This document shows, in pieces, positions 9,390 to 18,315 of a stretch of DNA of 64,000 bases. The DNA comes from Desulfuromonas sp. KJ2020 (GTDB taxonomy: Bacteria; Desulfobacterota; Desulfuromonadia; Desulfuromonadales; SZUA-540): positions 394,463-458,462 of the forward strand of contig NZ_JAKUKE010000001.1 in NCBI RefSeq assembly GCF_024197615.1, written 5' to 3'. Both the position numbers and the translations under genes were made by a program. Numbering within the stretch: position 1 is the first letter of the stretch; the number at the start of each line of letters is the position of its first letter. The notes beneath the pieces are model-generated. The model had not been told where the DNA came from, made no database searches, and saw only the letters and a list, made by a program, of their open reading frames with translations.

Positions 9390-9696
9390 ATTTCGCCGGC
9401 CTCCTCACAACCGGGATTCTGCCTTGTTGGCTCTCATCCCCAAAATGGTTAAAATCTGCACAAATCCATTGGTAACAAAAAATAAACTGACGGTCAAACT
9501 ATTTCTCTATATACCCTCACTAAAAGTAGCATGACTGCTGATGAATTCGTGCATCTCCCATCAGGAAAATCTCTTAGCTGTCCGCCAAGATACCTGTATT
9601 TAAAGCCAAAGATGAGGTGCGGCGGCAACGAGATTTAATTACCGCAGCACTTCCAAGTCGCAGAAAAAAATCTTCTCTCAGAAAATCAAGATCACC
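9390..9696. other. AT-rich intergenic stretch
   Basis: About 300 bases between the divergent kinase and rhodanese genes, more AT-rich than its surroundings. No ORF, RNA gene or repeat is recognised; it presumably holds the kinase promoter. Confidence 0.5.
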
Positions 9697-9730
9697 AAAA
9701 ATGTAATTTTTCCATAAAAATTACATTTTT
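9697..9730. repeat. Perfect 15-bp inverted repeat upstream of the rhodanese promoter
   Basis: AAAAATGTAATTTTT and its exact reverse complement are separated by four bases. The right arm ends four bases before the -35 box of the rhodanese promoter, so it may be a regulator site. The T-rich arms also allow a weak bidirectional terminator. Confidence 0.6.
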
Positions 9731-9734
9731 TCTT

Positions 9735-9763
9735 TTGACAGCCATTTATGGTTTTGTTAAATA
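9735..9763 (+). promoter_or_regulatory. Sigma70-type promoter for the rhodanese gene
   Basis: TTGACA at 9735-9740 and TAAATA at 9758-9763 with a 17-base spacer, a near-consensus promoter 64 bases before the rhodanese start codon. Confidence 0.7.
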
Positions 9764-9767
9764 AACC
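9750..9767. promoter_or_regulatory. Operator-like inverted repeat over the -10 box, copy 1
   Basis: GGTTTTGTTAAATAAACC, an imperfect palindrome covering the -10 box. It matches the site before dsbL (10625-10642) at 15 of 18 positions and in the same place relative to the promoter, which suggests one repressor for both. Confidence 0.55.
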
Positions 9768-9826
9768 TCAGTTTAGGCATTGATGGACATTAAAAACTCA
9801 AACCCTTCGTCCTGGAGACGCGTGCC

Positions 9827-10300
9827 ATGAAAAAGATCGCCCTTGCCGTCATGTTACTCGGCATCCTCGCAGCTGTCCTGACTGGAACCGCCTACGAGCC
9901 GGACAGCCGCCAAAAAGCCAACACATTTAAAGTCAGACACATTCCCCTCACGCAAGAGTTCATCCAGGAGGGCACTCCCATCATCGACATTCGCACCCCA
10001 AAGGAATGGAAAGAAACCGGGATTGTGCCAGACTCCTACCTGCTGACCTTTTTCAACGAAGACGGCAGCCACGACGAACAGGGATTCATAAACAGACTTC
10101 AGCAGATAACCGACCACGAAACCCCTCTTGCCATCCTCTGCCGCTCGGGCAACCGATCAGAAAAAGTCAGCCGTTTTCTGGCCAGCCAAGGCTTCCGTTC
10201 CGTCATCGACATTTACGAGGGGATAAAGGGCGGGATAGCCCGCGGAGTCGCCCTTGAACCCTACACAGACACCCTTAAACACAAGGAGGCAAAACCATGA
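9827..10300 (+). CDS. Exported rhodanese-like sulfurtransferase
   Basis: A 157-residue protein with an N-terminal signal/anchor (residues 1-23) and a single rhodanese domain (residues ~45-140). The active-site loop LCRSGNRSEKV carries the persulfide cysteine, and IDIRTPKEW matches the family's N-terminal strand. Rhodaneses move sulfane sulfur; an exported one placed before DsbA/DsbB homologues suggests a role in periplasmic thiol or sulfur chemistry. It overlaps the next small gene by four bases (ATGA). Confidence 0.85.
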   Translation: MKKIALAVMLLGILAAVLTGTAYEPDSRQKANTFKVRHIPLTQEFIQEGTPIIDIRTPKEWKETGIVPDSYLLTFFNEDGSHDEQGFINRLQQITDHETPLAILCRSGNRSEKVSRFLASQGFRSVIDIYEGIKGGIARGVALEPYTDTLKHKEAKP

Positions 10301-10518
10301 ACTCCTATTGCGCCTGGTGCGGAAAATCCCTCGACAAGCACCCCTTAATCAAACACTGGAAAACCTGGACAAAAAGGCTGACCGCCGCCTACTCGGTGCT
10401 CCTCACCGGAAAACTGCGCCCCGAACGGGACACCCACGGCATCTGCCTGACGTGCCTAAAAAAGCACGAACCAGAACTCTACAGCCAATACATCCAGACC
10501 CAGACCGTCAACGCCTAA
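10297..10518 (+). CDS. Small CxxC-CxxC protein of unknown function
   Basis: A 73-residue protein, not recognised. Cys5/Cys8 (CAWC) and Cys50/Cys53 (CLTC) make a likely zinc-binding pair of knuckles; a basic segment with aromatic residues lies between them. There is no signal peptide, so it is probably cytosolic. It is translationally coupled to the rhodanese gene through the ATGA overlap. Real coding status is supported by that overlap, the aaggaggc ribosome-binding site and the paired CxxC motifs. Confidence 0.6.
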   Translation: MNSYCAWCGKSLDKHPLIKHWKTWTKRLTAAYSVLLTGKLRPERDTHGICLTCLKKHEPELYSQYIQTQTVNA

Positions 10519-10609
10519 ACCAAAAGGAATCCAACCAACCTCTTAGACCTCAGAAAACCTGGCCACGCCGCATAAAGACAAAAAAAATAAACCTTGGTAA
10601 AATTTTTTA

Positions 10610-10638
10610 TTGACACCGTTAAAAGGTTTGGTTAACTT
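10610..10638 (+). promoter_or_regulatory. Sigma70-type promoter for the dsbL-dsbI operon
   Basis: TTGACA at 10610-10615 and TAACTT at 10633-10638 with a 17-base spacer. The untranslated leader to the dsbL start would be about 130 bases. Confidence 0.65.
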
Positions 10639-10642
10639 AACC
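10625..10642. promoter_or_regulatory. Operator-like inverted repeat over the -10 box, copy 2
   Basis: GGTTTGGTTAACTTAACC, containing the perfect palindrome TGGTTAACTTAACCA when extended by one base. It shares 15 of 18 bases with 9750-9767, again over the -10 box. Confidence 0.6.
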
Positions 10643-10772
10643 ACAAACAAGTTAGTTTAGTTTTAAGCGAAGGCAGTAAAGAAAATCTACAACCCCCAAT
10701 GAAGCCTTTCCCCATACCGTGAAAGGCAAAAGTCAACAGCCAAGTGTGTAACCACCACGAGAGGAGAAAATC

Positions 10773-11438
10773 ATGAAACGCAAACTGTTCCAAACCCTGA
10801 TCGCCGCCATCGCCCTGGTCGCCATCTTTGCCGGTTCCGGTTTCGCCTTCACCGAAGGCACCGACTACCTGGTCCTGGAAAAACCGATCCCCAACGCCCA
10901 GAATACTCTCATCAAGGTTTTCAGCTACGACTGTCCCTTCTGCTACAAGTATGACAAGGCCGTCACCCCCAAGGTGGTTCCCCAGCTGCCGGCCGATGTG
11001 ACCTTCCGCCCCTTCCACCTGAAGACCAAAGGCAAATACGGCGAGATGGGAACGAAGCTTTTTGCCGTACTGCTGGCCAAGGATCAGGCCAACGGACTTT
11101 CGGACAAGGAACTCTATAGCGACAAGTCCCTGCTGAAGAAAGCCAAGATGGCTTACTACCAGGCCTATCATGACAAGAAAGAGCGCTGGGATGCCGGTGA
11201 AGAAGCCTATCTGCAAACCGGCCTGGATGCCGTTGGCATGAGCAAGGCCGAGTTTGAAGAAGGTCTGAAGGATCCCAAGGTACAGGCTCTGATCACCGAG
11301 TGGGACCAGTCCTACGACGTCGCCAAGATCCAGGGTATCCCCGGCTTCGTCGTCAACGGCAAATACCTGATCTACACCAAGAACATCAAATCCGTAGACG
11401 GCATGCTGCAACTGATTAACGAGCTTCTCAAGAAATAA
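10773..11438 (+). CDS. dsbL: Periplasmic DsbA/DsbL-like thiol:disulfide oxidoreductase
   Basis: A 221-residue exported protein that introduces disulfides into periplasmic substrates. The signal peptide spans residues 1-26. A thioredoxin-like domain carries Cys54-Pro-Phe-Cys57, and the cis-proline loop is IQGIPGFVV. In uropathogenic E. coli the dedicated DsbL/DsbI pair oxidises the arylsulfate sulfotransferase AssT encoded beside it. The same three families occur together here in the order dsbL-dsbI-assT, so the DsbL name follows from context as well as motif. The start is preceded by GAGGAG. Confidence 0.88.
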   Translation: MKRKLFQTLIAAIALVAIFAGSGFAFTEGTDYLVLEKPIPNAQNTLIKVFSYDCPFCYKYDKAVTPKVVPQLPADVTFRPFHLKTKGKYGEMGTKLFAVLLAKDQANGLSDKELYSDKSLLKKAKMAYYQAYHDKKERWDAGEEAYLQTGLDAVGMSKAEFEEGLKDPKVQALITEWDQSYDVAKIQGIPGFVVNGKYLIYTKNIKSVDGMLQLINELLKK

Positions 11439-11449
11439 GGAGGCCTGTC

Positions 11450-12124
11450 GTGAAACTCATTCAACAGTGGTGGCAAGACCTCCGCTCCGAACCAATCCCG
11501 ACAATTGCCCGATGGCAGGACCGCCGCTTTCTGTGGCTGCTGATGGCCGGCATGAGTCTCTTCATGGTCATCCTGGCCCACTCGGTCTTTCAGATATGGC
11601 TGTACATGAAGCCCTGCGAGCAGTGCGTCTACATCCGCTTCGCCTTCTTCGCCATGGTGATCGGGGGCTTTGTGGCCGCCATCAACCCCAAAAACGCTGT
11701 CCTCAAAGTCATCGGCTACGTCTTCGCCATCTATGGCAGCATCAAGGGAGTGCTCTGGAGCCTGAAGCTGAACAAGATTCACCATGTGGCACACAGCGAC
11801 GATCCTTTCGGCGTACAGGGCTGCTCCACCGACCCGAGCTTCCCCTTCGGGCTGCCCCTGGACAAATGGTCTCCCGAGTGGTTCAAGCCGACGGGTGACT
11901 GCGGTTTCGACAACCCCATCGTCCCCGACGGGGCGGTTTTGAGCAGCATGCAGCAGTGGCTGGTCGATTTCTACCGCGACGGTTGGTATCTGTGGCCCCC
12001 CTCGCACTTCATGAATATGGCCCAGTGCACCGTCATCACCTTCGGCGTCATCCTGCTCGTCCTGATAATCTGTGCCGCCGCCTGGATCATCCACAGCATT
12101 CGCAGCAAAAGCGCAAGCGTCTGA
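11450..12124 (+). CDS. dsbI: DsbB/DsbI-like disulfide bond formation protein
   Basis: Inner-membrane quinone-linked protein that reoxidises DsbL. At 224 residues it is longer than DsbB (176), as expected for DsbI. It has about four transmembrane helices, Cys56-Glu-Gln-Cys59 at the end of helix 1, and a long periplasmic loop holding the second cysteine pair (QGCST and GDCGF). The GTG start at 11450 has AAGGAGG upstream and follows dsbL by 11 bases, so the two are co-transcribed. Confidence 0.88.
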   Translation: MKLIQQWWQDLRSEPIPTIARWQDRRFLWLLMAGMSLFMVILAHSVFQIWLYMKPCEQCVYIRFAFFAMVIGGFVAAINPKNAVLKVIGYVFAIYGSIKGVLWSLKLNKIHHVAHSDDPFGVQGCSTDPSFPFGLPLDKWSPEWFKPTGDCGFDNPIVPDGAVLSSMQQWLVDFYRDGWYLWPPSHFMNMAQCTVITFGVILLVLIICAAAWIIHSIRSKSASV

Positions 12125-12199
12125 ACCTGAGTAAAAAGAAATTGGATTGAACCAGTTAACCAACAACCATCACGCAACACCAACACAAGGAGAAAATCG

Positions 12200-14014
12200 A
12201 TGAAAAAGATGGTTACGAACCTGGCCAAAACGGTCGTGTCATCCACCGCGCTGGCAGCCCTGCTGGTGGGGGGAATTTCGGCGACTTACGTCCCCGAATC
12301 CCAGGCGGCAGTCTTTGAGCGCAAGAAATCCACCCAGGGGGAACTGGGCAAGGTCATTGTCAACCCCTACAAGGTCGCTCCCCTGACCGCTGTTATTGAA
12401 CGGGACGGCAAGGACCCCAAGAATATCAAGGTCACCGTTTTGGGCAAAGAGGGTGGGGGAATCGACATCTCCTATCCTGTCTCGGAAGGGGCCCTTCTAA
12501 ACCATGACGGTATTCCGGTCTTCGGCCTGTATGATGACTACGTCAACACCGTCCGTGTTGAGTACACCCTGGATGGCCGTAAAGTCAGCACCGACTACAA
12601 GATACGCACCAACCCATTTACCGCACGTATTACTGAGGGGCGCCTGGAAACAAAGCCGACGCTCGAATCATCCAAAGTGGTTAAGGGCTTTGAAGGCCGC
12701 CTCTACATGCTGACCCTGATGGGGAATGCCGACAACAAAGAATGGGCCTGGGCGACCCCAGACCACAAGATTCACGGGGCCGGCGAGTGGCTGGAGCCTG
12801 CCGAGTTGTACATGGTCGACACCAAGGGGGAGATCCGCTGGTTCCTCGATACCGAACAGTTCTATGACAAGTACGGCCGCGACATCGATTCCCAGGGGCG
12901 TATCATGAGCATGCATCAGATGCCCAATGGCGACCTGCTCTTTGCCATGGCGCAGAAATACTTCCGCTACACCCTCATGGGTGAAAAGGCTTTTGAACGC
13001 AAACTGCCCCGTGGCTACATCGACCTGAGCCACGAAGCTATGCCCATGCCCAACGGCCACATGCTGCTGCGCGTTGCCAAGACCAACTACAACATTCCCG
13101 GCACCAAGGACGTACGCAATACAGTCCGTGATCACATCATTGAAGTCGATGAAGGCGGCCGCGTGGTGGAAGAGTGGGACATGGTTGAAATCATGGGCAA
13201 AAACCAGTACCGCAAGGATCTCATTGTCGGCCTGGATGCCAGGGCCGTCTGCCTGAACATCGACATGAACGCCGACAAAGTTGAAGTCAGCGAAGAGATC
13301 CCCTACGGCGACAACACCTCCACCGGAGCCGGCCGCAACTGGGCCCACATCAACAGCGTTGATTACGACCCGAACGACGACTCCATCATCCTTTCCTTCC
13401 GCCACCAGGGCGTGATCAAGGTCGGCCGCGACAAAGAGGTCAAATGGATCCTGGCTCCCAACGTGGGCTGGACCAAGGATATGGCCGCCAAGGTGCTGAC
13501 CCCCGTGGACAGCAAAGGCAAAAAACTCGACTGCAATGGCGCCACCTGCAACAACACCGAGTTCGACTGGACCTTCACCCAGCACACCGCCTGGCTCAGC
13601 GAACGTGGCGAAAACAGCAAAAATGTCACGACTATCAGCGTCTTCGACAACGGTGATGGCCGTGGACATGAACAGCCGGCACTGTCAGAAGATAAATGGT
13701 CCCGTGCCGTCGAATACAAAATCGACGAGAAGAAGCTGACTGTCCAGCAGACCTGGCAGTTCGGAAAAGAGCGCGGTTGGGACTGGTACAGCGCCGTTAC
13801 TTCCAACGTCAAGTATGACCCTGAAATGAAGACTTATTTCATGCTCAGCGGCAACGTTCACCTGCTGTCACCGAAGCGGACCAAAGGCATCATCAACGAA
13901 GTCGATCCCAAGACGGGTGAAGTCAAGGTGGAACTCGTGCTGTCCAACGACAAGAAGCCTGCGGTCTATTACCGTAGTCAGCTCATCAAGCCTGAAAAAC
14001 TGTTCGCTTATTAA
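12200..14014 (+). CDS. assT: Periplasmic arylsulfate sulfotransferase
   Basis: Transfers sulfate from one phenolic sulfate ester to another phenol without PAPS. The 604-residue protein has a signal peptide (residues 1-36), an N-terminal beta-sandwich with VNPYKVAPLTA, and a beta-propeller with repeated NGDLLFAM/NGHMLLRV blades. NWAHINSVDYDPNDDSII and SFRHQG contain conserved histidines of the active-site region. Two nearby cysteines (DCNGATCNN) could form the disulfide that DsbL makes. It lies 75 bases after dsbI, probably in the same operon. The natural substrates are unknown. Confidence 0.9.
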   Translation: MKKMVTNLAKTVVSSTALAALLVGGISATYVPESQAAVFERKKSTQGELGKVIVNPYKVAPLTAVIERDGKDPKNIKVTVLGKEGGGIDISYPVSEGALLNHDGIPVFGLYDDYVNTVRVEYTLDGRKVSTDYKIRTNPFTARITEGRLETKPTLESSKVVKGFEGRLYMLTLMGNADNKEWAWATPDHKIHGAGEWLEPAELYMVDTKGEIRWFLDTEQFYDKYGRDIDSQGRIMSMHQMPNGDLLFAMAQKYFRYTLMGEKAFERKLPRGYIDLSHEAMPMPNGHMLLRVAKTNYNIPGTKDVRNTVRDHIIEVDEGGRVVEEWDMVEIMGKNQYRKDLIVGLDARAVCLNIDMNADKVEVSEEIPYGDNTSTGAGRNWAHINSVDYDPNDDSIILSFRHQGVIKVGRDKEVKWILAPNVGWTKDMAAKVLTPVDSKGKKLDCNGATCNNTEFDWTFTQHTAWLSERGENSKNVTTISVFDNGDGRGHEQPALSEDKWSRAVEYKIDEKKLTVQQTWQFGKERGWDWYSAVTSNVKYDPEMKTYFMLSGNVHLLSPKRTKGIINEVDPKTGEVKVELVLSNDKKPAVYYRSQLIKPEKLFAY

Positions 14015-14051
14015 GGCCTGAAAGCTTCTCCCACCTGGGAGAACCACAAAC

Positions 14052-14087
14052 AAAGCCGGAATCCCTTCACGGGGGTTCCGGCTTTTG
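14052..14087 (+). terminator. Intrinsic terminator after assT
   Basis: Stem AGCCGGAA/TTCCGGCT, extended inward by CCC/GGG, followed by TTTT, 38 bases past the assT stop codon. Confidence 0.85.
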
Positions 14088-14199
14088 CGTGGGGATGGCC
14101 CCTGCCTTGACAGAGAGAGCTCAACCATGTATCAAGGGGGCGGTGGCAGCTTAAGACTGTCCCGTTTTTCCGTTGGTCTCTTTCAGAAAGGATTTAGCG

Positions 14200-14640
14200 A
14201 TGTTCAAAGCCGCCGCTGGCGATACGGTCAAGGTTCATTACACGGGCAAACTCACCGATGGCACCCTGTTCGACACCTCGATAGACAAGGAGCCCCTGCA
14301 GTTCATTATCGGCAAGCATGAAGTGATTGCCGGCTTTGAAGAAGCGGTGACCGGTATGGTCATGGGGGAAAAGAAGACGGTCGTCATTCCGCCGGAAAAG
14401 GCTTACGGCCAGCCGAAAGCAGAGGCGCTGGAGCAGGTGGAGCGCAAGGACCTGCCGGCCGATCTGGCCCTGAAAGTGGGCGGCCAGCTGGAAATCACCC
14501 GCCATGACAATACGGCCTTTTATGTCATGATCACCGAGCTCACCGACACCCACGTCACGCTGGATGCCAATCATCCCCTGGCGGGCAAGGATTTGGTGTT
14601 TGATATTGAGATGTTGGAGATTCAGCAGAAGAAGAAGTAG
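14200..14640 (+). CDS. FKBP-type peptidyl-prolyl isomerase, SlyD-like
   Basis: A 146-residue prolyl isomerase/chaperone. The FKBP half (VKVHYTGKLTDGTLFDTS, ...PLQFIIG) is interrupted by an insert-in-flap domain (residues ~65-125), the SlyD architecture. NHPLAGKDLVFDIEMLEI is the return to FKBP, typical of SlyD. There is no His-rich tail. The ATG at 14200 with GAAAGGA upstream is chosen over an upstream TTG. A second FKBP of the same type lies at 52708-53151. Confidence 0.9.
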   Translation: MFKAAAGDTVKVHYTGKLTDGTLFDTSIDKEPLQFIIGKHEVIAGFEEAVTGMVMGEKKTVVIPPEKAYGQPKAEALEQVERKDLPADLALKVGGQLEITRHDNTAFYVMITELTDTHVTLDANHPLAGKDLVFDIEMLEIQQKKK

Positions 14641-15213
14641 GTGTTTTTGTCGGGGGGGGTTTTGGGCAGCCCGGTTTTAAGACCGCCGGGACTCGCCCCG
14701 GCAGGCGACCTCCTTTTTGTTTGCCGACAAAAAGGAGGCAAAAAGCGGCTTTTTATTACTTTTGACGGGGTTTTTGCCCCTTTTGGGTCGCGCTGAAAAT
14801 CAAGTACGGCATCCCTTCGACTCAAAGAGGGGCGAAAGGCCCCGGCTCACTGCGTTCACACGGGTTAAATTGGGCCGCCCCTGCACCAATTGCTCTGAGC
14901 GGCCAGACACAACCGGTTTTAAAAATCCTTATCACCGCAGTGTCCTTCCAATAATCAACCGCGCAACCAAGTTAACCCATTTGAGAAACGTGTTTCTCAA
15001 TGGGGCCTTTCGCTTTCAGGTGCCACGGAGTACCCAACGTCTAAAAAGCGCTGCCGCCTCAACGCAGCGGCGCCACCAGGCAAAAGAAATAAAAGCGTTT
15101 CTTTTGGTTCCTTTTCTTTGCGCCCAAAGAAAAGGAACCCGGCTGTCGGGCCGGAACCCGACGGTTCAAGATTCAAAAGGTTTTCACCCCACCCACAAAA
15201 CCAAAAAATAACC
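14641..15213. repeat. Repeat-rich non-coding spacer with hairpins
   Basis: A 573-base spacer without a credible gene. It holds three strong inverted repeats: CCTCCTTTTTGT with its complement (14709-14738), the palindrome TTGAGAAAC-GT-GTTTCTCAA (14981-15000), and GGTTCCTTTTCTTTG with its complement (15106-15139). An open frame at 14717-15211 spans it but is Arg/Lys/Pro-rich with no fold-like pattern. Such sequence resembles the repeated intergenic filler seen in many deltaproteobacterial genomes. The hairpins could terminate transcription from both sides. Confidence 0.6.
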
Positions 15214-18200
15214 TCACCCCAACAACCCAGCCAAGCGCCGCTTGCTGTCCTCAATTATCATATAGAGACAAGGCACCAGCACCAGAACGACCGCCGTGGA
15301 AAAAAGAATCCCGAAACCGAGGGAGAGCGCCATGGGGATCATGAAGCGCGCCTGCCGGGAGGTCTCGAAGATCATGGGGGCCAGACCGCCGAAGGTCGTC
15401 AGCGTGGTCAGAATGATCGGTCGAAAGCGGCGCTTGCCGGCAGCGTGAATAGCCGTAATAGCGTCCTCTTCTTCCTGCAGGCGGCGGCGGTTGGCGTAGT
15501 CGATGAGCACCAGCGAGTCGTTGACCACCACCCCCGAGAGCGCGACGATCCCCATCATACTCATGAGACTGAGGTTGTAGCCCATGAACAGATGCCCCAG
15601 CACGGCGCCCACCATGCCGAAGGGGATGGCGACCATGACGATGAGGGGCTGGGTGTAGCTGCGAAAGGGGATGGCCAGCAAAAAATAGACGCAGAGCATA
15701 GCCATGACAAAACCCAGCACGAGGCTGCGCATGCTCTCCTTGAGGTCGGCCTGCCGCCCTTCGTAGCCAATGCTCAACCCGGGAAAATCCTGCTCCAGTT
15801 GCGGCAGTATCGTACTGTTGAGCGTAGCCATGACCTGGCCCGTTTCGCCGAGGGGTTCGACATTGGCGCTCACGGTCACGGTACGGCGGGCATCCCGCCG
15901 GGTGATGGTCGTATAGGCCCGGCCACGCTCGACTTCGGCGATATCCATCAGGGGCACGAAGGTTCCGGCCGGTGTGCGGATCATCAAATGCTCCACGTCG
16001 AAAATCCGCTGGCGCTGCTCTTCCGGCAGGCGAACGCGCACGGTCACCTCGTTGCGCCCCCGCTGCTGACGCAGGGCCTCGACCCCGGAGAACGCGTGCC
16101 GCACCTGGCGGGCCACCTCGCGAGAGGTGAGCCCCAGACTCATCCCTTCGGGCTTGATGCGGAAATCGAACTGCCGCTTGCCCGGCGTGAAACCGTCATC
16201 GACGTCCGTCACGTTGGAAAAATCCTCCAACCGCAGGGCCAGGGCCGCGCTGGCGTCCTCGAGTATGCCGATGTCCCGGTGCGACAGTTCGACGGTCAGG
16301 GCCGCCCCCGAACCGGGACCGCCGCGATCCGATTCAAACCGCAGGGATTCCAGACCGACCAGGGCTCCCACTTTCTCCCGCCACAGGCGCGTGACCTGTC
16401 CTGTGTTGATGGGCCTCACCCCGGGGTCGGTGAGGTAGGCCCGCACGACCACCTGGTTTTCGTCAATTTCAGCCAGAATCCCTTCAAGCAGACGCTCACC
16501 GCCGTTAACCGCTGCCACCTCTTCCATAGAATCGACCAGACGTCGCTGCACATCCTGCGCCCGCTCCACCGGGCTGCCAACAGGGAGCACCGCCGTGACC
16601 AGGGCCAGATCCGCTTCCACCCTTGGCATCAGAATCATGCCGATGCGGCCGCTCAACGCGTAACCGCCGATCAGGAGGAGGGTGGCCAGACCGATGGCCA
16701 GGGTCAACGAGCGCCAGCGCAGGCAGAAGTCGAGGGAGGGGCCGTAAACGCCGTCAATAAAGCGCACCACCAGACGGCTGAAGCCCTGCTGCCAGTCGTG
16801 CAGCCGGGCGGTCAGGCGGCTGGCGGGACGGCTGCCGGTATGGGCCAGGTGCGAAGGCAGGATAATCAAAGCCTCGACCAGAGAGACGAGAAAGACGGTG
16901 ATAACCACCAGGGGGATGACCTTCCAGATCTTGCCCATAACCCCCGGCACGAAGTAGAGGGGCATGAAGGCCACCACGTTGGTGAGGATGGCGTAGGTGA
17001 CAGGGACCGCCACATCCCGCGCCCCCTGGATAGCCGCCGTCACGAAATCCATCCCCTTCTGGCGGTATTCGTAGATGTTCTCCCCGGCGACGATGGCATC
17101 GTCGACGACAATTCCCAGGGCGATAATAAAGGCGAAGAGGGAGATCATGTTGATGGAGACCCCCAGCGCCGGCATGAACAGCAACCCCCCGAGAAAGGAG
17201 ATGGGGATGCCCATGGTCACCCAGAAGGCCAGCTTGAATTCCAGAAAAAGTCCGAGGACGAACAGCACCAGGCTGAGGCCGATGAAAGCGTTTTTCAGCA
17301 GCAGTTCGAGGCGCTGGCGGTAGATGTCAGAGCGATCATTATTGATGATCCAGTCGATACCGTCGGGCAGATCGGCAGCAATCTCCACCATGGCGGCGCG
17401 CACTTCGTCCGAAACGCCGATAGGCGTCTGCCGGCCGACGCGGTAGACGTCCACCCCCATGCTCCGCTGGCCGTTGAAGAAAGCGCGGCGGTCGGTGTCT
17501 TCGAAGCCCTCTGTCACCGAAGCGATGTCGCCAAGAGTCAGCACCGCCCCTGCGGCGGTGGTAATCAGGGGGATGTCGCGAAACTGCCGGGCCCAGTCGC
17601 GGCGGTCTTTGACGCGCAACAGGATATCCCCACCGGAGGTCTCGACGGTTCCTCCCGGCAGCTCAATGGAGGCGGCGCTGATCCGTGCCGCCACATCGGC
17701 CAGCGTCAGCGCATAGGTACGCAGGTTCTCCCGGGGAACATGGACCAGAATCTCATAGTCCCGGGCGCCACTCAGATCGACCTGGGTGATACCCGGGCTC
17801 TGCAGCAGGCGGTCCCGCACCTGCTCCACGGTCTCGCGCAGGGCCACTTCGCTCACGTCGCCGTAAAACTGCATATTGACCACTTCCCGGCGGCGAACAA
17901 CCAGCGAAACCTGCGGCTCCTCGGCATCCTCCGGAAAGGTGGTGATACGATCGACCTCCTGCTTGATGTCCTGATAGACCCGCTGCTGGTCCACATCTTC
18001 GAGGAGTTCAACCTGGACAGTCCCCGCCCCCTCGGCGGCAGTCGCCTGCAGCTCCTTGATGCCGTCGATGCCGCGGACCCCTTCCTCCACGGCCAGGATA
18101 ATCCCCTGCTCTACCTCTTCGGGGCTGGCTCCCGGATAGGCGACGGTGATCGTCACCAGATCCAGATCAAACTCGGGGAAGACCTCCTGCTTGATGCGCG

Positions 18201-18315
18201 AGGTCATAAGGAAGCCTCCCAGCAGGAGGAAAATCATCAGCAGATTGGGCGTGACCCGGTTGTACACCATCCAGGCGATGGGCCCTCGCAGCTGGCGGTC
18301 GCGGCCCCGGCTCAT
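15214..18315 (-). CDS. RND efflux pump inner-membrane transporter (drug-type)
   Basis: A 1033-residue proton-driven transporter with the 12-helix RND layout and two large periplasmic loops. SGVVVNDSLVLIDYAN and ALGIVVDDAIVAGENIYEY are the transmembrane 10 and 4 signatures; the latter carries the Asp pair of the proton relay. Divergence from the metal pump at 28398-31505 and the partners suggest the AcrB/MdtB group, exporting organic compounds. It overlaps the adaptor gene by four bases and ends a three-gene operon. The substrate is unknown. Confidence 0.92.
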   Translation of the reverse strand: MSRGRDRQLRGPIAWMVYNRVTPNLLMIFLLLGGFLMTSRIKQEVFPEFDLDLVTITVAYPGASPEEVEQGIILAVEEGVRGIDGIKELQATAAEGAGTVQVELLEDVDQQRVYQDIKQEVDRITTFPEDAEEPQVSLVVRRREVVNMQFYGDVSEVALRETVEQVRDRLLQSPGITQVDLSGARDYEILVHVPRENLRTYALTLADVAARISAASIELPGGTVETSGGDILLRVKDRRDWARQFRDIPLITTAAGAVLTLGDIASVTEGFEDTDRRAFFNGQRSMGVDVYRVGRQTPIGVSDEVRAAMVEIAADLPDGIDWIINNDRSDIYRQRLELLLKNAFIGLSLVLFVLGLFLEFKLAFWVTMGIPISFLGGLLFMPALGVSINMISLFAFIIALGIVVDDAIVAGENIYEYRQKGMDFVTAAIQGARDVAVPVTYAILTNVVAFMPLYFVPGVMGKIWKVIPLVVITVFLVSLVEALIILPSHLAHTGSRPASRLTARLHDWQQGFSRLVVRFIDGVYGPSLDFCLRWRSLTLAIGLATLLLIGGYALSGRIGMILMPRVEADLALVTAVLPVGSPVERAQDVQRRLVDSMEEVAAVNGGERLLEGILAEIDENQVVVRAYLTDPGVRPINTGQVTRLWREKVGALVGLESLRFESDRGGPGSGAALTVELSHRDIGILEDASAALALRLEDFSNVTDVDDGFTPGKRQFDFRIKPEGMSLGLTSREVARQVRHAFSGVEALRQQRGRNEVTVRVRLPEEQRQRIFDVEHLMIRTPAGTFVPLMDIAEVERGRAYTTITRRDARRTVTVSANVEPLGETGQVMATLNSTILPQLEQDFPGLSIGYEGRQADLKESMRSLVLGFVMAMLCVYFLLAIPFRSYTQPLIVMVAIPFGMVGAVLGHLFMGYNLSLMSMMGIVALSGVVVNDSLVLIDYANRRRLQEEEDAITAIHAAGKRRFRPIILTTLTTFGGLAPMIFETSRQARFMIPMALSLGFGILFSTAVVLVLVPCLYMIIEDSKRRLAGLLG

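Noticed and set aside
14717-15211. 164-codon frame in the repeat-rich spacer
   Set aside because: Low-complexity basic composition, crosses several inverted repeats, no ribosome-binding site and no recognisable fold.
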